From: Hyphomicrobiales bacterium | Lineage (GTDB): Bacteria > Pseudomonadota > Alphaproteobacteria > Rhizobiales > Rhizobiaceae | Direction: 5' to 3' | Assembly (NCBI GenBank): GCA_900469445.1 | Contig: UBXM01000011.1 | Coordinates: 1 to 64,000, forward strand | Length of the DNA stretch: 64,000 nt | Part shown: positions 53,200 through 61,862 of the stretch, one piece after another | How positions within the stretch are numbered: the stretch's first letter is position 1 | How the letters are laid out: each line of letters opens with the position of its first letter | Program-made: the position numbers and the translations under genes | The notes under the pieces: model-generated | The model's input: the letters and a program-made list of their open reading frames with translations, nothing else | The model's database searches: none | What the model was told of the DNA's origin: nothing

Positions 53200-54210
53200 T
53201 CAGACCTCCAGAATGGCCTTGATCACGCCGGCTTCCGGTTTCGACCATTCGGAAAAGAGTTTGACCGCATCGGCAAGCGGGGCGCGGTGGGTGTTCAGCG
53301 CGCGGGTCGGGACCTTGCCGGCCTCGATCTGGCGGACCACTTCGGCAAAATCATCCGGCTGGGCGTTGCGGCTGGCGATCAGGGTCGCTTCGCGTTTGTG
53401 GAATTCCGGATCCGAGAAGGTGATGTCCTGGCGGACGACCGAGAGCAGTACGTAGCGTGCGCCATGGGCAAGGAAATTGAAGCCGCGCTGCATGGGGATG
53501 GCATTGCCGGTGGCATCGATGACGACGTCATACCATTCGCCGCCGGTCTGCCTTTCGGCGACCTGTTCCGCGTCGGCATCGGCGAAGATCGTCTCGTCGG
53601 CACCGAGCTTTTCGACGGCGAAGGCGAGGCGGTCCTCGCGTGTGTCCATGACGGTGACATGTGCGCCGCGCGCCTTGGCGAAGATGATCGCCGACATGCC
53701 GATCGGACCGGAGCCGGTGACGAGCACGCGGTCTTGCGCCGTGATCGCGCCGCGCTTGACGCCATGGGCGCCGATCGCGAGGAACTCGATCATGGCGGCG
53801 TCTTCGAGCGGGATATTGCCGGTTGGAATGACATTGTTTTCCGGCACGCAAAGGTATTCCGCCATGCCGCCGTCGCTATGGACGCCGAGGACTGCGATAT
53901 TGCGGCAGGCATTGCTGATGCCGCGGCGGCAGGCCTGGCAGGTGCCGCAGGAGAGATAGGGGACGATATAGACCGGTTCACCGGCCTTGAGTTTGCTGCC
54001 GGCCGGCGCTTCCTCGACAGTGCCGGACAGTTCATGGCCCATGACCCGCGGATATTCGAGGAAGGGGTGTTTTCCCGCAAAAATGTGAAAATCGGTGCCG
54101 CAGATGCCGATATGGCGGATGCGGACCTTGACCTCGCCTTCGCCGCGAACCGGAACGGGGCGGTCTTCCAGCGCAAGGCGGCCGGGCTCGATACAGACGA
54201 GCGCCTTCAT
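53200..54210 (-). CDS. Zinc alcohol dehydrogenase, probable L-gulonate/L-galactonate 5-dehydrogenase
   Basis: About 336 residues of the medium-chain dehydrogenase family. Catalytic zinc site GICGTDFH and GHE, four structural-zinc cysteines in CGTCQACRRGISNAC, and the nucleotide fold GSGPIGM. The branch is near E. coli LgoD/RspB-type sugar-acid dehydrogenases, which would turn L-gulonate or L-galactonate into D-fructuronate or D-tagaturonate. That would feed the UxuB and UxuA products encoded just upstream. CAGGAG precedes ATG 54210. Last gene of the TRAP-linked operon. Confidence 0.83.
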   Translation of the reverse strand: MKALVCIEPGRLALEDRPVPVRGEGEVKVRIRHIGICGTDFHIFAGKHPFLEYPRVMGHELSGTVEEAPAGSKLKAGEPVYIVPYLSCGTCQACRRGISNACRNIAVLGVHSDGGMAEYLCVPENNVIPTGNIPLEDAAMIEFLAIGAHGVKRGAITAQDRVLVTGSGPIGMSAIIFAKARGAHVTVMDTREDRLAFAVEKLGADETIFADADAEQVAERQTGGEWYDVVIDATGNAIPMQRGFNFLAHGARYVLLSVVRQDITFSDPEFHKREATLIASRNAQPDDFAEVVRQIEAGKVPTRALNTHRAPLADAVKLFSEWSKPEAGVIKAILEV

Positions 54211-54259
54211 GGTGAACTCCTGGGGTGATTTCGGGGTGTCGTATCGGGGCAGATCGGTG

Positions 54260-55666
54260 TCAGAGCCATTTCGCCACCTCGGCATTGACCAGATCGCGCC
54301 ATGGGCGGGACTGGGCGAGTTGCGACGGGAAAAGTCCTTCGATGGCGATGAAGGATGCCGTGTAATCGCGCGGATCGGCGGTCTCTGCGGCCCTCAACAA
54401 CTCGTCGCGGCGCGGGTCGTTGCAGTCCTTGAAGCGGATCAGCGCTGCGATCCACAGGCCGACGACGCGGGCGAAGCTTCTCCCATCTGATCCATTGGCA
54501 AGTGCGTCCATCGTCGGCGAAAAGATGCGCTGCGGCAGTTTCTGGCTGCAGTCCATGGCGATCTGGATGTTGCGATGGGCAATCGCGCGGTTGCTGAAAC
54601 GTTCGATCAGCTGGTTCATGTAGTGATCGAGATCGATGCCGGGGACCGGGTCAAGCGTCGCGGCGGCTGCCCGCATATGCTCTCTCGTCAGCGCGACGAA
54701 TTCCGGCACGGCCATGACGTCGCGCACGCATTCCAGGCCGTTGAGCAGGCCGAGATGGGCGATCATCGTGTGCGAGCCGTTGAGCAGCCGCAGCTTCATC
54801 TTCTCGTATGGTTCGACATTTTCGACGAACAGCGCACCGCCGGCTTCCCAGGCCGGGCGACCGGAGACGAATTCGTCCTCGATCACCCATTGCATGAAGG
54901 GTTCGGTATCGAGCGCCAGCGCATCGTCCACGCCGAGCAGGTTTTTGGCGCGGGCGCGGGTGTCGTCTGTCGCGGCGGGGACGATGCGGTCGACCATGGA
55001 GGAGGGGAAGGTCACTTCCTCTTCGATCCATTGCGCCAGCTGCGGATCGCGCCTCTTAGCCATTTCGAGGACCAGCCGCCGCACGACCTTGCCGTTGGAC
55101 GGTAGGTTGTCGCAGCAGAGAATGGTGAAGGGGCGCATGCCTTTCTCGCGGCGGGAGGCAAGGCCGGCAACGAGATAACCGACGGCTCCGACGGGTGCAT
55201 CGGGATTGGCGAGGTCATTGGTGATGGCCGGATGCGCCTCGTCGAGCCCGCCGGTTGACGGATGAAGGCCATAGGCCTTTTCCGAGACGGTCAGGGTCAC
55301 GACGTGGATGAAAGGGCTGGCGAGATAGGCGAGCACGCGGTCGCGGTCGGTTGCGGCGCAGAGCCAGTCGACGGTGGCGCCGACGACCTCGCTCGTTTCG
55401 CCATCGCTGTCGCGCACGGTGATCGAATAGAGGCCATCCTGCGCGGCGAGTGCATCGACCGGTTCGGGTGAACGAAGATTGACGGCGACGATGCCCCAGG
55501 GGCCGAAATCTCTTTGCAGCGCGCGCTGGGTGTAGATGCCCTGATGGGCGCGATGGAAAGCGCCGAGGCCGAAATGCAGGATGCCCGGTTTCAGCGCGGT
55601 TCGATCGAAGCCGGGTTTTGCGACAGTGGGCGGCAGCTGTGTCTCGGCGGAGAGTTGGTTGGTCAT
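54260..55666 (-). CDS. uxuB: D-mannonate oxidoreductase/fructuronate reductase (UxuB-like)
   Basis: 468 residues, polyol dehydrogenase family. N-terminal ILHFGLGAFHRAHQ binds the cofactor; the catalytic motif is in KLRLLNGSHTMIAHLG, with the Lys upstream, as in mannitol dehydrogenase and UxuB. It would reduce D-fructuronate to D-mannonate. Its ATG overlaps the TGA of uxuA (ATGA), so the two are translationally coupled and act in sequence. Mannitol dehydrogenase is a close alternative, but the uxuA link favours mannonate. Confidence 0.87.
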   Translation of the reverse strand: MTNQLSAETQLPPTVAKPGFDRTALKPGILHFGLGAFHRAHQGIYTQRALQRDFGPWGIVAVNLRSPEPVDALAAQDGLYSITVRDSDGETSEVVGATVDWLCAATDRDRVLAYLASPFIHVVTLTVSEKAYGLHPSTGGLDEAHPAITNDLANPDAPVGAVGYLVAGLASRREKGMRPFTILCCDNLPSNGKVVRRLVLEMAKRRDPQLAQWIEEEVTFPSSMVDRIVPAATDDTRARAKNLLGVDDALALDTEPFMQWVIEDEFVSGRPAWEAGGALFVENVEPYEKMKLRLLNGSHTMIAHLGLLNGLECVRDVMAVPEFVALTREHMRAAAATLDPVPGIDLDHYMNQLIERFSNRAIAHRNIQIAMDCSQKLPQRIFSPTMDALANGSDGRSFARVVGLWIAALIRFKDCNDPRRDELLRAAETADPRDYTASFIAIEGLFPSQLAQSRPWRDLVNAEVAKWL

Positions 55667-56862
55667 CGGGCGATCCCGAACTGGCTGTGGCTGAGTGCCC
55701 GCTCGATGCCGCGCAGCTCCGCCAATCCCTTCAAGCGGCCGATGGCCGGATAGCCGGGTTGCGCACCGCGCGTCAGGTCGTCGAGGATTTCCTGGCCATG
55801 GTCGGGGCGCATCGGGATCTGGTGGTCCTCGCGGCCCTCCGCCTTGCGGCGTTTTTCTTCGGTCAGAAGCGCGGCGATGACGGCGACCATGTCGGTGCCG
55901 CCTTCCAGATGCTCGTCTTCGAAGAAGGAGCAGGGCAGGCTGTCCTCGTCTCGGGTGACGTTGCGCAGATGGACGAAGTGGATGCGGTCGGCAAAACGCT
56001 TGGCGATCGCCGGCAGGTCATTGTCTGCGCGGGCGCCGAGTGAACCGGAGCAGAGCGTCACGCCATTGGCACGGCTGTCCACCTGGGTGAGCATGTGGGC
56101 GTAGTCCGCTTCGGTCGACAGGATGCGCGGCAGGCCGAGCAGCGGCCACGGCGGATCATCCGGATGGGCGCAGATGTTGATGCCGACTTGTTCTGCGACC
56201 GGCGTGACCTCAGAGAGGAAGTCGATGAGATGCGCCTGCAGTTTTTTCGCGTCGATGCCCTGATAGGTTCGGAGTTTTTCGAGCAACTGGTCGAGCGAGT
56301 AGCCATCCGCAGAACCCGGCAGGCCGGCGCCGATATTCTTGCCGAGCGCCTTGATGCGGTTATCGTCCATCGTGGAAAGGCGCTTCGCGGCTTCGTCCTG
56401 CAGCTTTTCCGGATAGTCGTGGGCAGCACCCGGACGTTTCAGGATATGGATATCGAAGGCGACGAAATCGGTGAGATCGAAGCGCATCGCCTTGGCGCCG
56501 TGTTTGGTTTCCCAGCGCAGGTCGGTGCGGGTCCAATCGAGAACCGGCATGAAATTGTAGCAGACGGTCTTGATGCCGGAGGCGGAGAGGCGGCGCAGGC
56601 TTTCCTGCCAGTTCGCCACGTGCTCACGCCAGTCGCCGGTCTGGGTCTTGATCTCTTCGGAGACGGGTACGCTTTCAACCACATCCCAGAACAGCCCGCC
56701 GTCGCGGATCGCCTGATGGCGTTTCTCGATTTCATCCACCGGCCAGACGGCGCCGGTCGGGATGTGATGCAGGGCGCTGACAATGCCCTCGGCACCCGCC
56801 TGGGCGGCATCCCTGACCGTGACCTTGTCGACCGGGCCGAACCATCGCCATGTATGTCTCAT
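55663..56862 (-). CDS. uxuA: Mannonate dehydratase (UxuA)
   Basis: 399 residues with the UxuA pattern from the first residues (TWRWFGPVDKVTV) and the metal-site segments ICAHPDDPPWPLLGLPRI, CSGSLGARADND and FVHLRNV. It dehydrates D-mannonate to 2-keto-3-deoxy-D-gluconate, which then enters the Entner-Doudoroff route. AAAGGACT lies before the ATG. Placed between idnD-like and uxuB genes in one transcript. No KDG kinase gene is visible in the window. Confidence 0.93.
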   Translation of the reverse strand: MRHTWRWFGPVDKVTVRDAAQAGAEGIVSALHHIPTGAVWPVDEIEKRHQAIRDGGLFWDVVESVPVSEEIKTQTGDWREHVANWQESLRRLSASGIKTVCYNFMPVLDWTRTDLRWETKHGAKAMRFDLTDFVAFDIHILKRPGAAHDYPEKLQDEAAKRLSTMDDNRIKALGKNIGAGLPGSADGYSLDQLLEKLRTYQGIDAKKLQAHLIDFLSEVTPVAEQVGINICAHPDDPPWPLLGLPRILSTEADYAHMLTQVDSRANGVTLCSGSLGARADNDLPAIAKRFADRIHFVHLRNVTRDEDSLPCSFFEDEHLEGGTDMVAVIAALLTEEKRRKAEGREDHQIPMRPDHGQEILDDLTRGAQPGYPAIGRLKGLAELRGIERALSHSQFGIAR

Positions 56863-56878
56863 CTGTCAGTCCTTTGGT

Positions 56879-57916
56879 TTAATTAAGCGCGATCTGCACC
56901 TTGCAGGCGGCGGTGCGGTCACCGGCCTGCTGGAAGGCTTGAAGCGCTTCGTCGATCGGGAATGTGTGGGAGAGGATCGGGCGCACATCGATTGCGCGGC
57001 TGCCGATCAGTTTTACGGCGCCGGCGAATTCCTCGTGGAACCGCTGCGAACCGCGCCAGACGATTTCCTTGCCGACCAGCATGTTGACCGGAACGGACAA
57101 TTCGCCGGTGACGCCGACCTGTACGATCGTGCCGCGCGGCTTGACGCTCTGGAACGCGGACACGAGGGCCGGACCGGCAGCCGAGCATTCGAAAACGACG
57201 TCGAACGAGCCTTTGTCCTTCTGGTAGGGGGCAAGCGCATCGGGTTTCGAAACATTGATCGTCTCGTCCGCGCCCATCGCCGGACCACGGGACAGGGCCG
57301 CGTCGGCGAGGTCGGTGATTGTAATCCGACCCGCACCGGCATGGCGGGCGGCTGCAACGACCAGCAGGCCGATCGGACCGGCGCCGGTGACGAGCAGGTT
57401 TTTACCGGAAAGGTCACCTGCCTGGGCAACCGCATGAAGGCAGACGGCCAGCGGCTCGGCGCAGGCGGCTTCGGCCGAGGAAGCTTCGCCTTCGACCGGA
57501 AAGCACTGGATTGCCGGGACGACAAGCTGTTCACGGAACATGCCCTGTTCATGGGGAAGGCGCATGGCCGAGCCCATGAATTTCATGTCGAGGCAATGGA
57601 TCGGCAGGCCCGTGTTGCAATAGTGGCAATGGCCGCAGGCTTGCGACGGGCTGACGGCGACGAGCGTGCCGGGGGTAAGTCCGGTCACGTCGGGTCCTAC
57701 GGCTTCGACGACACCGGAGGCCTCATGGCCGGAAATGATCGGTTCGCGGACGCGCACAGGGCCGAAACCGCCATCCTGGAAATAGTGGAGGTCGGAGCCG
57801 CAGATGCCGCCCCAGGCCATTTTCAGTCGAACTTCGCCGGGGCCGGGTTCGGGGCATTCCTGCGTTTCGACATGCAAGTCCTGCTTGCCGTAAAGACGAA
57901 CGATCTTCGTCAACAT
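56879..57916 (-). CDS. idnD: Zinc alcohol dehydrogenase, L-idonate 5-dehydrogenase-like
   Basis: 345 residues. GGICGSDLHYFQDGGFG is characteristic of IdnD, with GHEASG, structural cysteines in CGHCHYCNTGLPIHC, and the Rossmann motif GAGPIGL. It would oxidise L-idonate to 5-keto-D-gluconate, or act on a related hexonate. A different branch from the other zinc dehydrogenase in this operon, so two sugar acids or two steps are handled. AAGG lies before the ATG. It follows dctM across a hairpin. Confidence 0.87.
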   Translation of the reverse strand: MLTKIVRLYGKQDLHVETQECPEPGPGEVRLKMAWGGICGSDLHYFQDGGFGPVRVREPIISGHEASGVVEAVGPDVTGLTPGTLVAVSPSQACGHCHYCNTGLPIHCLDMKFMGSAMRLPHEQGMFREQLVVPAIQCFPVEGEASSAEAACAEPLAVCLHAVAQAGDLSGKNLLVTGAGPIGLLVVAAARHAGAGRITITDLADAALSRGPAMGADETINVSKPDALAPYQKDKGSFDVVFECSAAGPALVSAFQSVKPRGTIVQVGVTGELSVPVNMLVGKEIVWRGSQRFHEEFAGAVKLIGSRAIDVRPILSHTFPIDEALQAFQQAGDRTAACKVQIALN

Positions 57917-57943
57917 GATTGATGCCTTCGATTGGAATTGGGT

Positions 57944-57968
57944 GCCTGCGCCGCTCTACGGCGCAGGC
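57944..57968 (-). terminator. Hairpin between dctM and the idnD-like gene
   Basis: GCCTGCGCCG (57944-57953) and CGGCGCAGGC (57959-57968) form a perfect 10-base stem with a five-base loop, ten bases after the dctM stop on the minus strand. No T run. Probably attenuates or processes the operon mRNA between transporter and enzyme genes. Confidence 0.6.
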
Positions 57969-57977
57969 GGGGTATCG

Positions 57978-59384
57978 TCAGCGGATCAGGCCCATCTCGG
58001 TCGGCAGCCAGAGCGTGACGGCCGGGACGAAGGTGATGATGATCAGCGCGATGAAGAGCGGGACCAGCCAGGGCAGGATCGCCATCGTCGTGCGTTCGAC
58101 CGACAGTTTTGCGACGCGCGAGAGGACGAAGAGCACCATGCCGAGAGGCGGATGCAGCAATCCGATCATCAGGTTCAGCGTCATGATCAGGCCGAAATGC
58201 ACCGGGTCGATATCGAACTGCAGCACCAGCGGCATCAGGATCGGCACGAGAATGGTGATCGCGGCGATCGTATCGAGGAAGCAGCCGACGAAGAGCATCA
58301 GCAGGTTGACGAGGATGAGGAACACCCACTTGCTGTCGGTGAGGCCTGTAATGGCCGTCGAAAGCAGCTGGGCGGTCTGGCTGACGGTGAGCAACCAGGC
58401 GAAGACCGAGGCCGCCGCAACGATGAACAGAACCGAGGCGGTGGTTTCGACCGTGTCCATGGTTGCCTTGGCGAGGCTCTTGAAGGTCATCGTGCGGTAA
58501 CGCACGAGGCCGAGGAAGAGCGACCAGAGGACGGCGGCGACTGCAGCTTCGGTCGGTGTGAACCAGCCCATCGTCATGCCGCCGATCAGGATGACCGGGG
58601 TCATCAGCGCCATGACGGCCGAGAAGTCGAAATACCAGTCGGCGGCGATGAGGATGATCAGTGCGATGCCGACCGCAAAGTTCAGCGACAGGCCCATCAG
58701 CGTCAGGAGATAGATGCCGAGCGGCACCATCATGACGACCACGACTTCCAAGGAGGCGCCGAAAAGGTTGCGGATGTTGAAGGGCGTATCCGAACCCCAG
58801 CGCTTGACGAAGGCGAAGACGGCGACCGTGATCATCATCAGCACCGTCATGACGACACCGGGAACGATGCCGGCCATGAACAGCGCGCCGATCGAGACGT
58901 TGGCCATCATGCCGTAGATGACGAAGGGCAGCGAAGGCGGGAAGATCGGGCCGAGCGTTGCCGATGCGGCAGTGACGCCGACGGCGGCTTCGACCGGATA
59001 ACCGTGGTCCTTCATCGCCTTGATTTCGATCGTGCCGATGCCGGCAGCGTCGGCGAGTGCGGTGCCGGACATGCCCGAAAAGACAACAGAGCCGATGATG
59101 TTGACCTGCGCCAGGCCACCCTTCATCCAGCCGACGAGGGCGACGGCGAAGGAATAGATGCGGCCGGTGACGCCGGCGACATTCATCAGGTTGCCGGCAA
59201 GGATGAAGAAGGGAACGGCGAGAAGCGGAAAGCTTTCGACGCCGGCAATCAGGCGCTGGGCAGCGATGATGTCAGGGGCGACGCCGTAGAAGATGATGTA
59301 GGACACCGACGAGACGGCCATCGAGATGGCGACCGGCACGCCGAGCAGCATCAGCGCCAGAAATGATCCAATGAGAAGCAGCAT
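57978..59384 (-). CDS. dctM: TRAP transporter large permease (DctM)
   Basis: 468 residues; 12 or more membrane helices, with the DctM motifs PFFILAGNLMNVAGVTGRI, VVFSGMSGTALADAAGIG and GWFTPTEAAAV-like TPTEAAVAAV. The large subunit of a sodium-driven TRAP importer for small carboxylates or sugar acids. It starts two bases after the dctQ stop. Full length, slightly longer than the usual 425-430 because of an extra hydrophilic segment near residue 190-220. Confidence 0.92.
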   Translation of the reverse strand: MLLLIGSFLALMLLGVPVAISMAVSSVSYIIFYGVAPDIIAAQRLIAGVESFPLLAVPFFILAGNLMNVAGVTGRIYSFAVALVGWMKGGLAQVNIIGSVVFSGMSGTALADAAGIGTIEIKAMKDHGYPVEAAVGVTAASATLGPIFPPSLPFVIYGMMANVSIGALFMAGIVPGVVMTVLMMITVAVFAFVKRWGSDTPFNIRNLFGASLEVVVVMMVPLGIYLLTLMGLSLNFAVGIALIILIAADWYFDFSAVMALMTPVILIGGMTMGWFTPTEAAVAAVLWSLFLGLVRYRTMTFKSLAKATMDTVETTASVLFIVAAASVFAWLLTVSQTAQLLSTAITGLTDSKWVFLILVNLLMLFVGCFLDTIAAITILVPILMPLVLQFDIDPVHFGLIMTLNLMIGLLHPPLGMVLFVLSRVAKLSVERTTMAILPWLVPLFIALIIITFVPAVTLWLPTEMGLIR

Positions 59385-59386
59385 GC

Positions 59387-59962
59387 TCAGCCCTCGCTCT
59401 GGAAGGCTTCGGGCCGCTCGAGCACCGAATAACCACGGCGCATATTGGCAACGAAGACCTGAATGGAACGCAGCAGCATCAGAACGAATGCCACCAGAAC
59501 GGAATAGAAGACGATATCGCGGGGAAGGGCGACGGTGACCATTTCCTCACCGGCGACGACTTCCATGTAACGCCACATCAGCCAGGAACCGTAGGCGAAA
59601 AAGCCGATACGGATGATGTCGACAATGGTCGCCATGACGCGTGTCATGCGGGCGGGCAGATAGTGGTAGAGCACGTCCACCTGGATGTGGCGCGACATGC
59701 GCACGCACATGACGGAGCCGAGAAACACCACGCCGATCAGGCAGTTGACGGCGATTTCCTCGGTCCAGGCATAGCTGTCGTTCAGGACGTAACGGGTAAA
59801 GAATTGCAGGAAGACGCAGCCCGTCATCAGCCAGAAAAGGCCGAGCGTGATCCAGTCTTCGAAAGCGTAGACCTTGAGATCGACGTCGGCCGGGGCCTCG
59901 TCAAAGGTATGCGCTATCTCCTCAGGAGTGACCTGAGTGTGAATTTCCTGTGCTGTCGACAT
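59387..59962 (-). CDS. dctQ: TRAP transporter small permease (DctQ)
   Basis: 191 residues with four membrane helices, preceded by a 30-residue acidic cytoplasmic tail. The DctQ pattern is visible in YAWTEEIAVNCLIGVVFLGS and RHIQVDVLYHYLP. It forms the membrane complex with DctM, whose gene starts two bases downstream. The gap to dctP holds a hairpin. Confidence 0.9.
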   Translation of the reverse strand: MSTAQEIHTQVTPEEIAHTFDEAPADVDLKVYAFEDWITLGLFWLMTGCVFLQFFTRYVLNDSYAWTEEIAVNCLIGVVFLGSVMCVRMSRHIQVDVLYHYLPARMTRVMATIVDIIRIGFFAYGSWLMWRYMEVVAGEEMVTVALPRDIVFYSVLVAFVLMLLRSIQVFVANMRRGYSVLERPEAFQSEG

Positions 59963-59986
59963 GAGTTTGTCCCATTCAAGAGAAGC

Positions 59987-60013
59987 CGGCGCGGCCGCAT
60001 TTCAGCCGCGCCG
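59987..60013 (-). terminator. Hairpin after dctP
   Basis: CGGCGCGGC (59987-59995) pairs with GCCGCGCCG (60005-60013) over a nine-base loop, seven bases after the dctP stop on the minus strand. No T run; likely a stabiliser or attenuator that keeps binding-protein mRNA high. Confidence 0.65.
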
Positions 60014-60020
60014 AACGGGA

Positions 60021-60995
60021 TCACTGGATGGCGCGGATCGCTTCCCAGTCGGACTTCTCGTAACCGAAGTCTTCGAACTTGACCTTTTCGAGGACGTTCT
60101 TCTCGAAGTCGGCCTTGTCGACTTCAACGACATTGAGGCCACGCTTCTTGAAGTCGTCGACGAGAGCCTTTTCACGGTCCTCGATGATCTTCGTCGTCTT
60201 GGCGGCAGCTTCCTGCATCACGTCGCGGAAGATCTGCTTGTCTTCATCGGACAGGCTCGCCCAGCGGCTCTTGGAGATGACCGTGTTCAGGTGGTCGACG
60301 ATGTGGCCGGAAAGAACGATGTTCTTCTGCACTTCGAAGAACTTCTTCGCTTCGATCGTCGTCAGCGGGTTTTCCTGGGCGTCGACCGTGCCGTTCTGCA
60401 GCGCGAGATAGACTTCGGCGAATGCGATCGGCGTGGTGTTGGCACCGCAGGCGCGCGGCATGGCGAGATAGGCCGGAACGTCCGGAACGCGCATCTTGAC
60501 GCCTTTCAGGTCGGCGCATTTGGTGATGGCGGTGTTCGAGGTCGTGTGGCGTGTGCCGTAATAGCTGACGGCGGTGATGACGTTGCCGGTCTTGTCTTCG
60601 TAACCCTTGGCGAGGCGTGTGAAGACGTCGCTCTTGGTATAGGCGATGAGGTGGCTCGGATCGCGGAAGATATAAGGGAAATAGGTGACGCCGATCGGCT
60701 TGAAATCGCGGGCGGCGAAGCTCGAACCCGAGATGATCATGTCGACGGTGCCGAGCTTGAGGCCCTGGTTGATATCGGCTTCCTTGCCGAGCTGCGATGC
60801 CGGATAGACGTCGATCTTGTAACGTCCATCGGTGCGCTTGGCGATCTCGCCGGCAGCCCAGACCGATTCCGTATGGAAGGGTTCGGATGTCTCGTAGACA
60901 TGCGCCCATTTCAGCGTTTCAACCGCATGCGCGGACATTGTCGACGCTACGATGACTGCCGCTGCACCAAGCAGCGTCTTCAATCTTGAACTCAT
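60021..60995 (-). CDS. dctP: TRAP transporter substrate-binding protein (DctP)
   Basis: About 324 residues with a Sec signal peptide (about 1-24, ending MSAHA). The carboxylate-binding Arg motif is in MRVPDVPAYLA, and VYLALQNGTVDAQENPL is the classic DctP segment. GGGAGGACA precedes ATG 60995. The ligand should be a sugar acid such as L-gulonate, L-idonate or D-mannonate, judging from the cotranscribed enzymes. It is the first transporter gene after the GntR regulator. Confidence 0.92.
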   Translation of the reverse strand: MSSRLKTLLGAAAVIVASTMSAHAVETLKWAHVYETSEPFHTESVWAAGEIAKRTDGRYKIDVYPASQLGKEADINQGLKLGTVDMIISGSSFAARDFKPIGVTYFPYIFRDPSHLIAYTKSDVFTRLAKGYEDKTGNVITAVSYYGTRHTTSNTAITKCADLKGVKMRVPDVPAYLAMPRACGANTTPIAFAEVYLALQNGTVDAQENPLTTIEAKKFFEVQKNIVLSGHIVDHLNTVISKSRWASLSDEDKQIFRDVMQEAAAKTTKIIEDREKALVDDFKKRGLNVVEVDKADFEKNVLEKVKFEDFGYEKSDWEAIRAIQ

Positions 60996-61055
60996 TCTGT
61001 CCTCCCGAATTGCGTTCAGATTACTCCCCAACCGGCCGCCTCCTCGCGGTCTCGG

Positions 61056-61769
61056 TCACTCCTCTCTCGTGGGCTCCTCTCCGAAGCTTTCCGAGAATCT
61101 CTTCTGCGACAAGGTCAGATGCATGCGCATCGCCTCGCGCGCTGCTGCCGGATCTCCTGCCGCCAGCGCATTTCGTATGATCCTGTGTTCGTCCAGTGCG
61201 GCCCGCCATGTGTGGGGACCTTCGAAATAGCTGGCCAGCTTTTCGAAGAAAGGCGAGGCGCGCTTGTCGTAGATCAGGCCGATAAAGACGTTGAGCGACG
61301 AATTGCCGATGATGTCGGCGATCGCCGTATGGAAAGCCCGGTCAAGGGCCAAGGCCCGTTCGGAATTCTCCAATGCACCTTCCATTTCATCAAGGATGAC
61401 GTCGAGGCTTCGAATACCTGCCTCGTCGACGCAGCGCGCGGCTTCTTCCGCGATGGCGCTTTCGATGATGCAGCGGGCTTGCAGGATCTCGAACGGCGCT
61501 TCGCTGTCATCGGCGGCAAGCACCTTGGGTGCGCCGGCCAGTCTCGGATTGACATAGACACCCGAGCCCATGCGGATCTGCACAAGGCCCTCGACCTCAA
61601 GAACGATCAGCGCTTCCCGCACGGTGGGGCGGGAAACACCAAGCCGTTCCGCCAGCTCGCGTTCGGCCGGCAGCCGCTCGCCGACGGGAATTTCTCCCGA
61701 CTGGATGAGCATACGAAGCTGTTCCGCGGCCTGGCGATAAAGCCGGCGTGGTTCAAGCGCGACAAACAT
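61056..61769 (-). CDS. GntR/FadR-family regulator of the sugar-acid operon
   Basis: 237 residues. Winged helix (about 5-70) with LPAERELAERLGVSRPTVREALIVLE, then an FCD ligand domain with LDRAFHTAIA and DEHRIIRNAL metal-site segments. AGGAGG lies seven bases before the ATG, an unusually strong site for a regulator. First gene of the operon GntR-dctPQM-idnD-uxuA-uxuB-dehydrogenase, so it is likely autoregulated and induced by a sugar acid, as UxuR/ExuR relatives are. Confidence 0.88.
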   Translation of the reverse strand: MFVALEPRRLYRQAAEQLRMLIQSGEIPVGERLPAERELAERLGVSRPTVREALIVLEVEGLVQIRMGSGVYVNPRLAGAPKVLAADDSEAPFEILQARCIIESAIAEEAARCVDEAGIRSLDVILDEMEGALENSERALALDRAFHTAIADIIGNSSLNVFIGLIYDKRASPFFEKLASYFEGPHTWRAALDEHRIIRNALAAGDPAAAREAMRMHLTLSQKRFSESFGEEPTREE

Positions 61770-61812
61770 GAAAACCTCCTGACGCGTCTCTCCTCCCGCG
61801 TCGTGTGGTCAG

Positions 61813-61826
61813 ATTGTCTTACCAAT
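61813..61826. promoter_or_regulatory. GntR/FadR-type operator candidate of the sugar-acid operon
   Basis: ATTGTCTTACCAAT is an imperfect inverted repeat; read on the minus strand it is ATTGGTAAGACAAT, with the TTGGT half-site favoured by FadR-subgroup regulators. It lies 44 bases upstream of the GntR start. Confidence 0.5.
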
Positions 61827-61862
61827 TATCATTCGTCAAGTGGACTCTTCACAGAAACTTGT

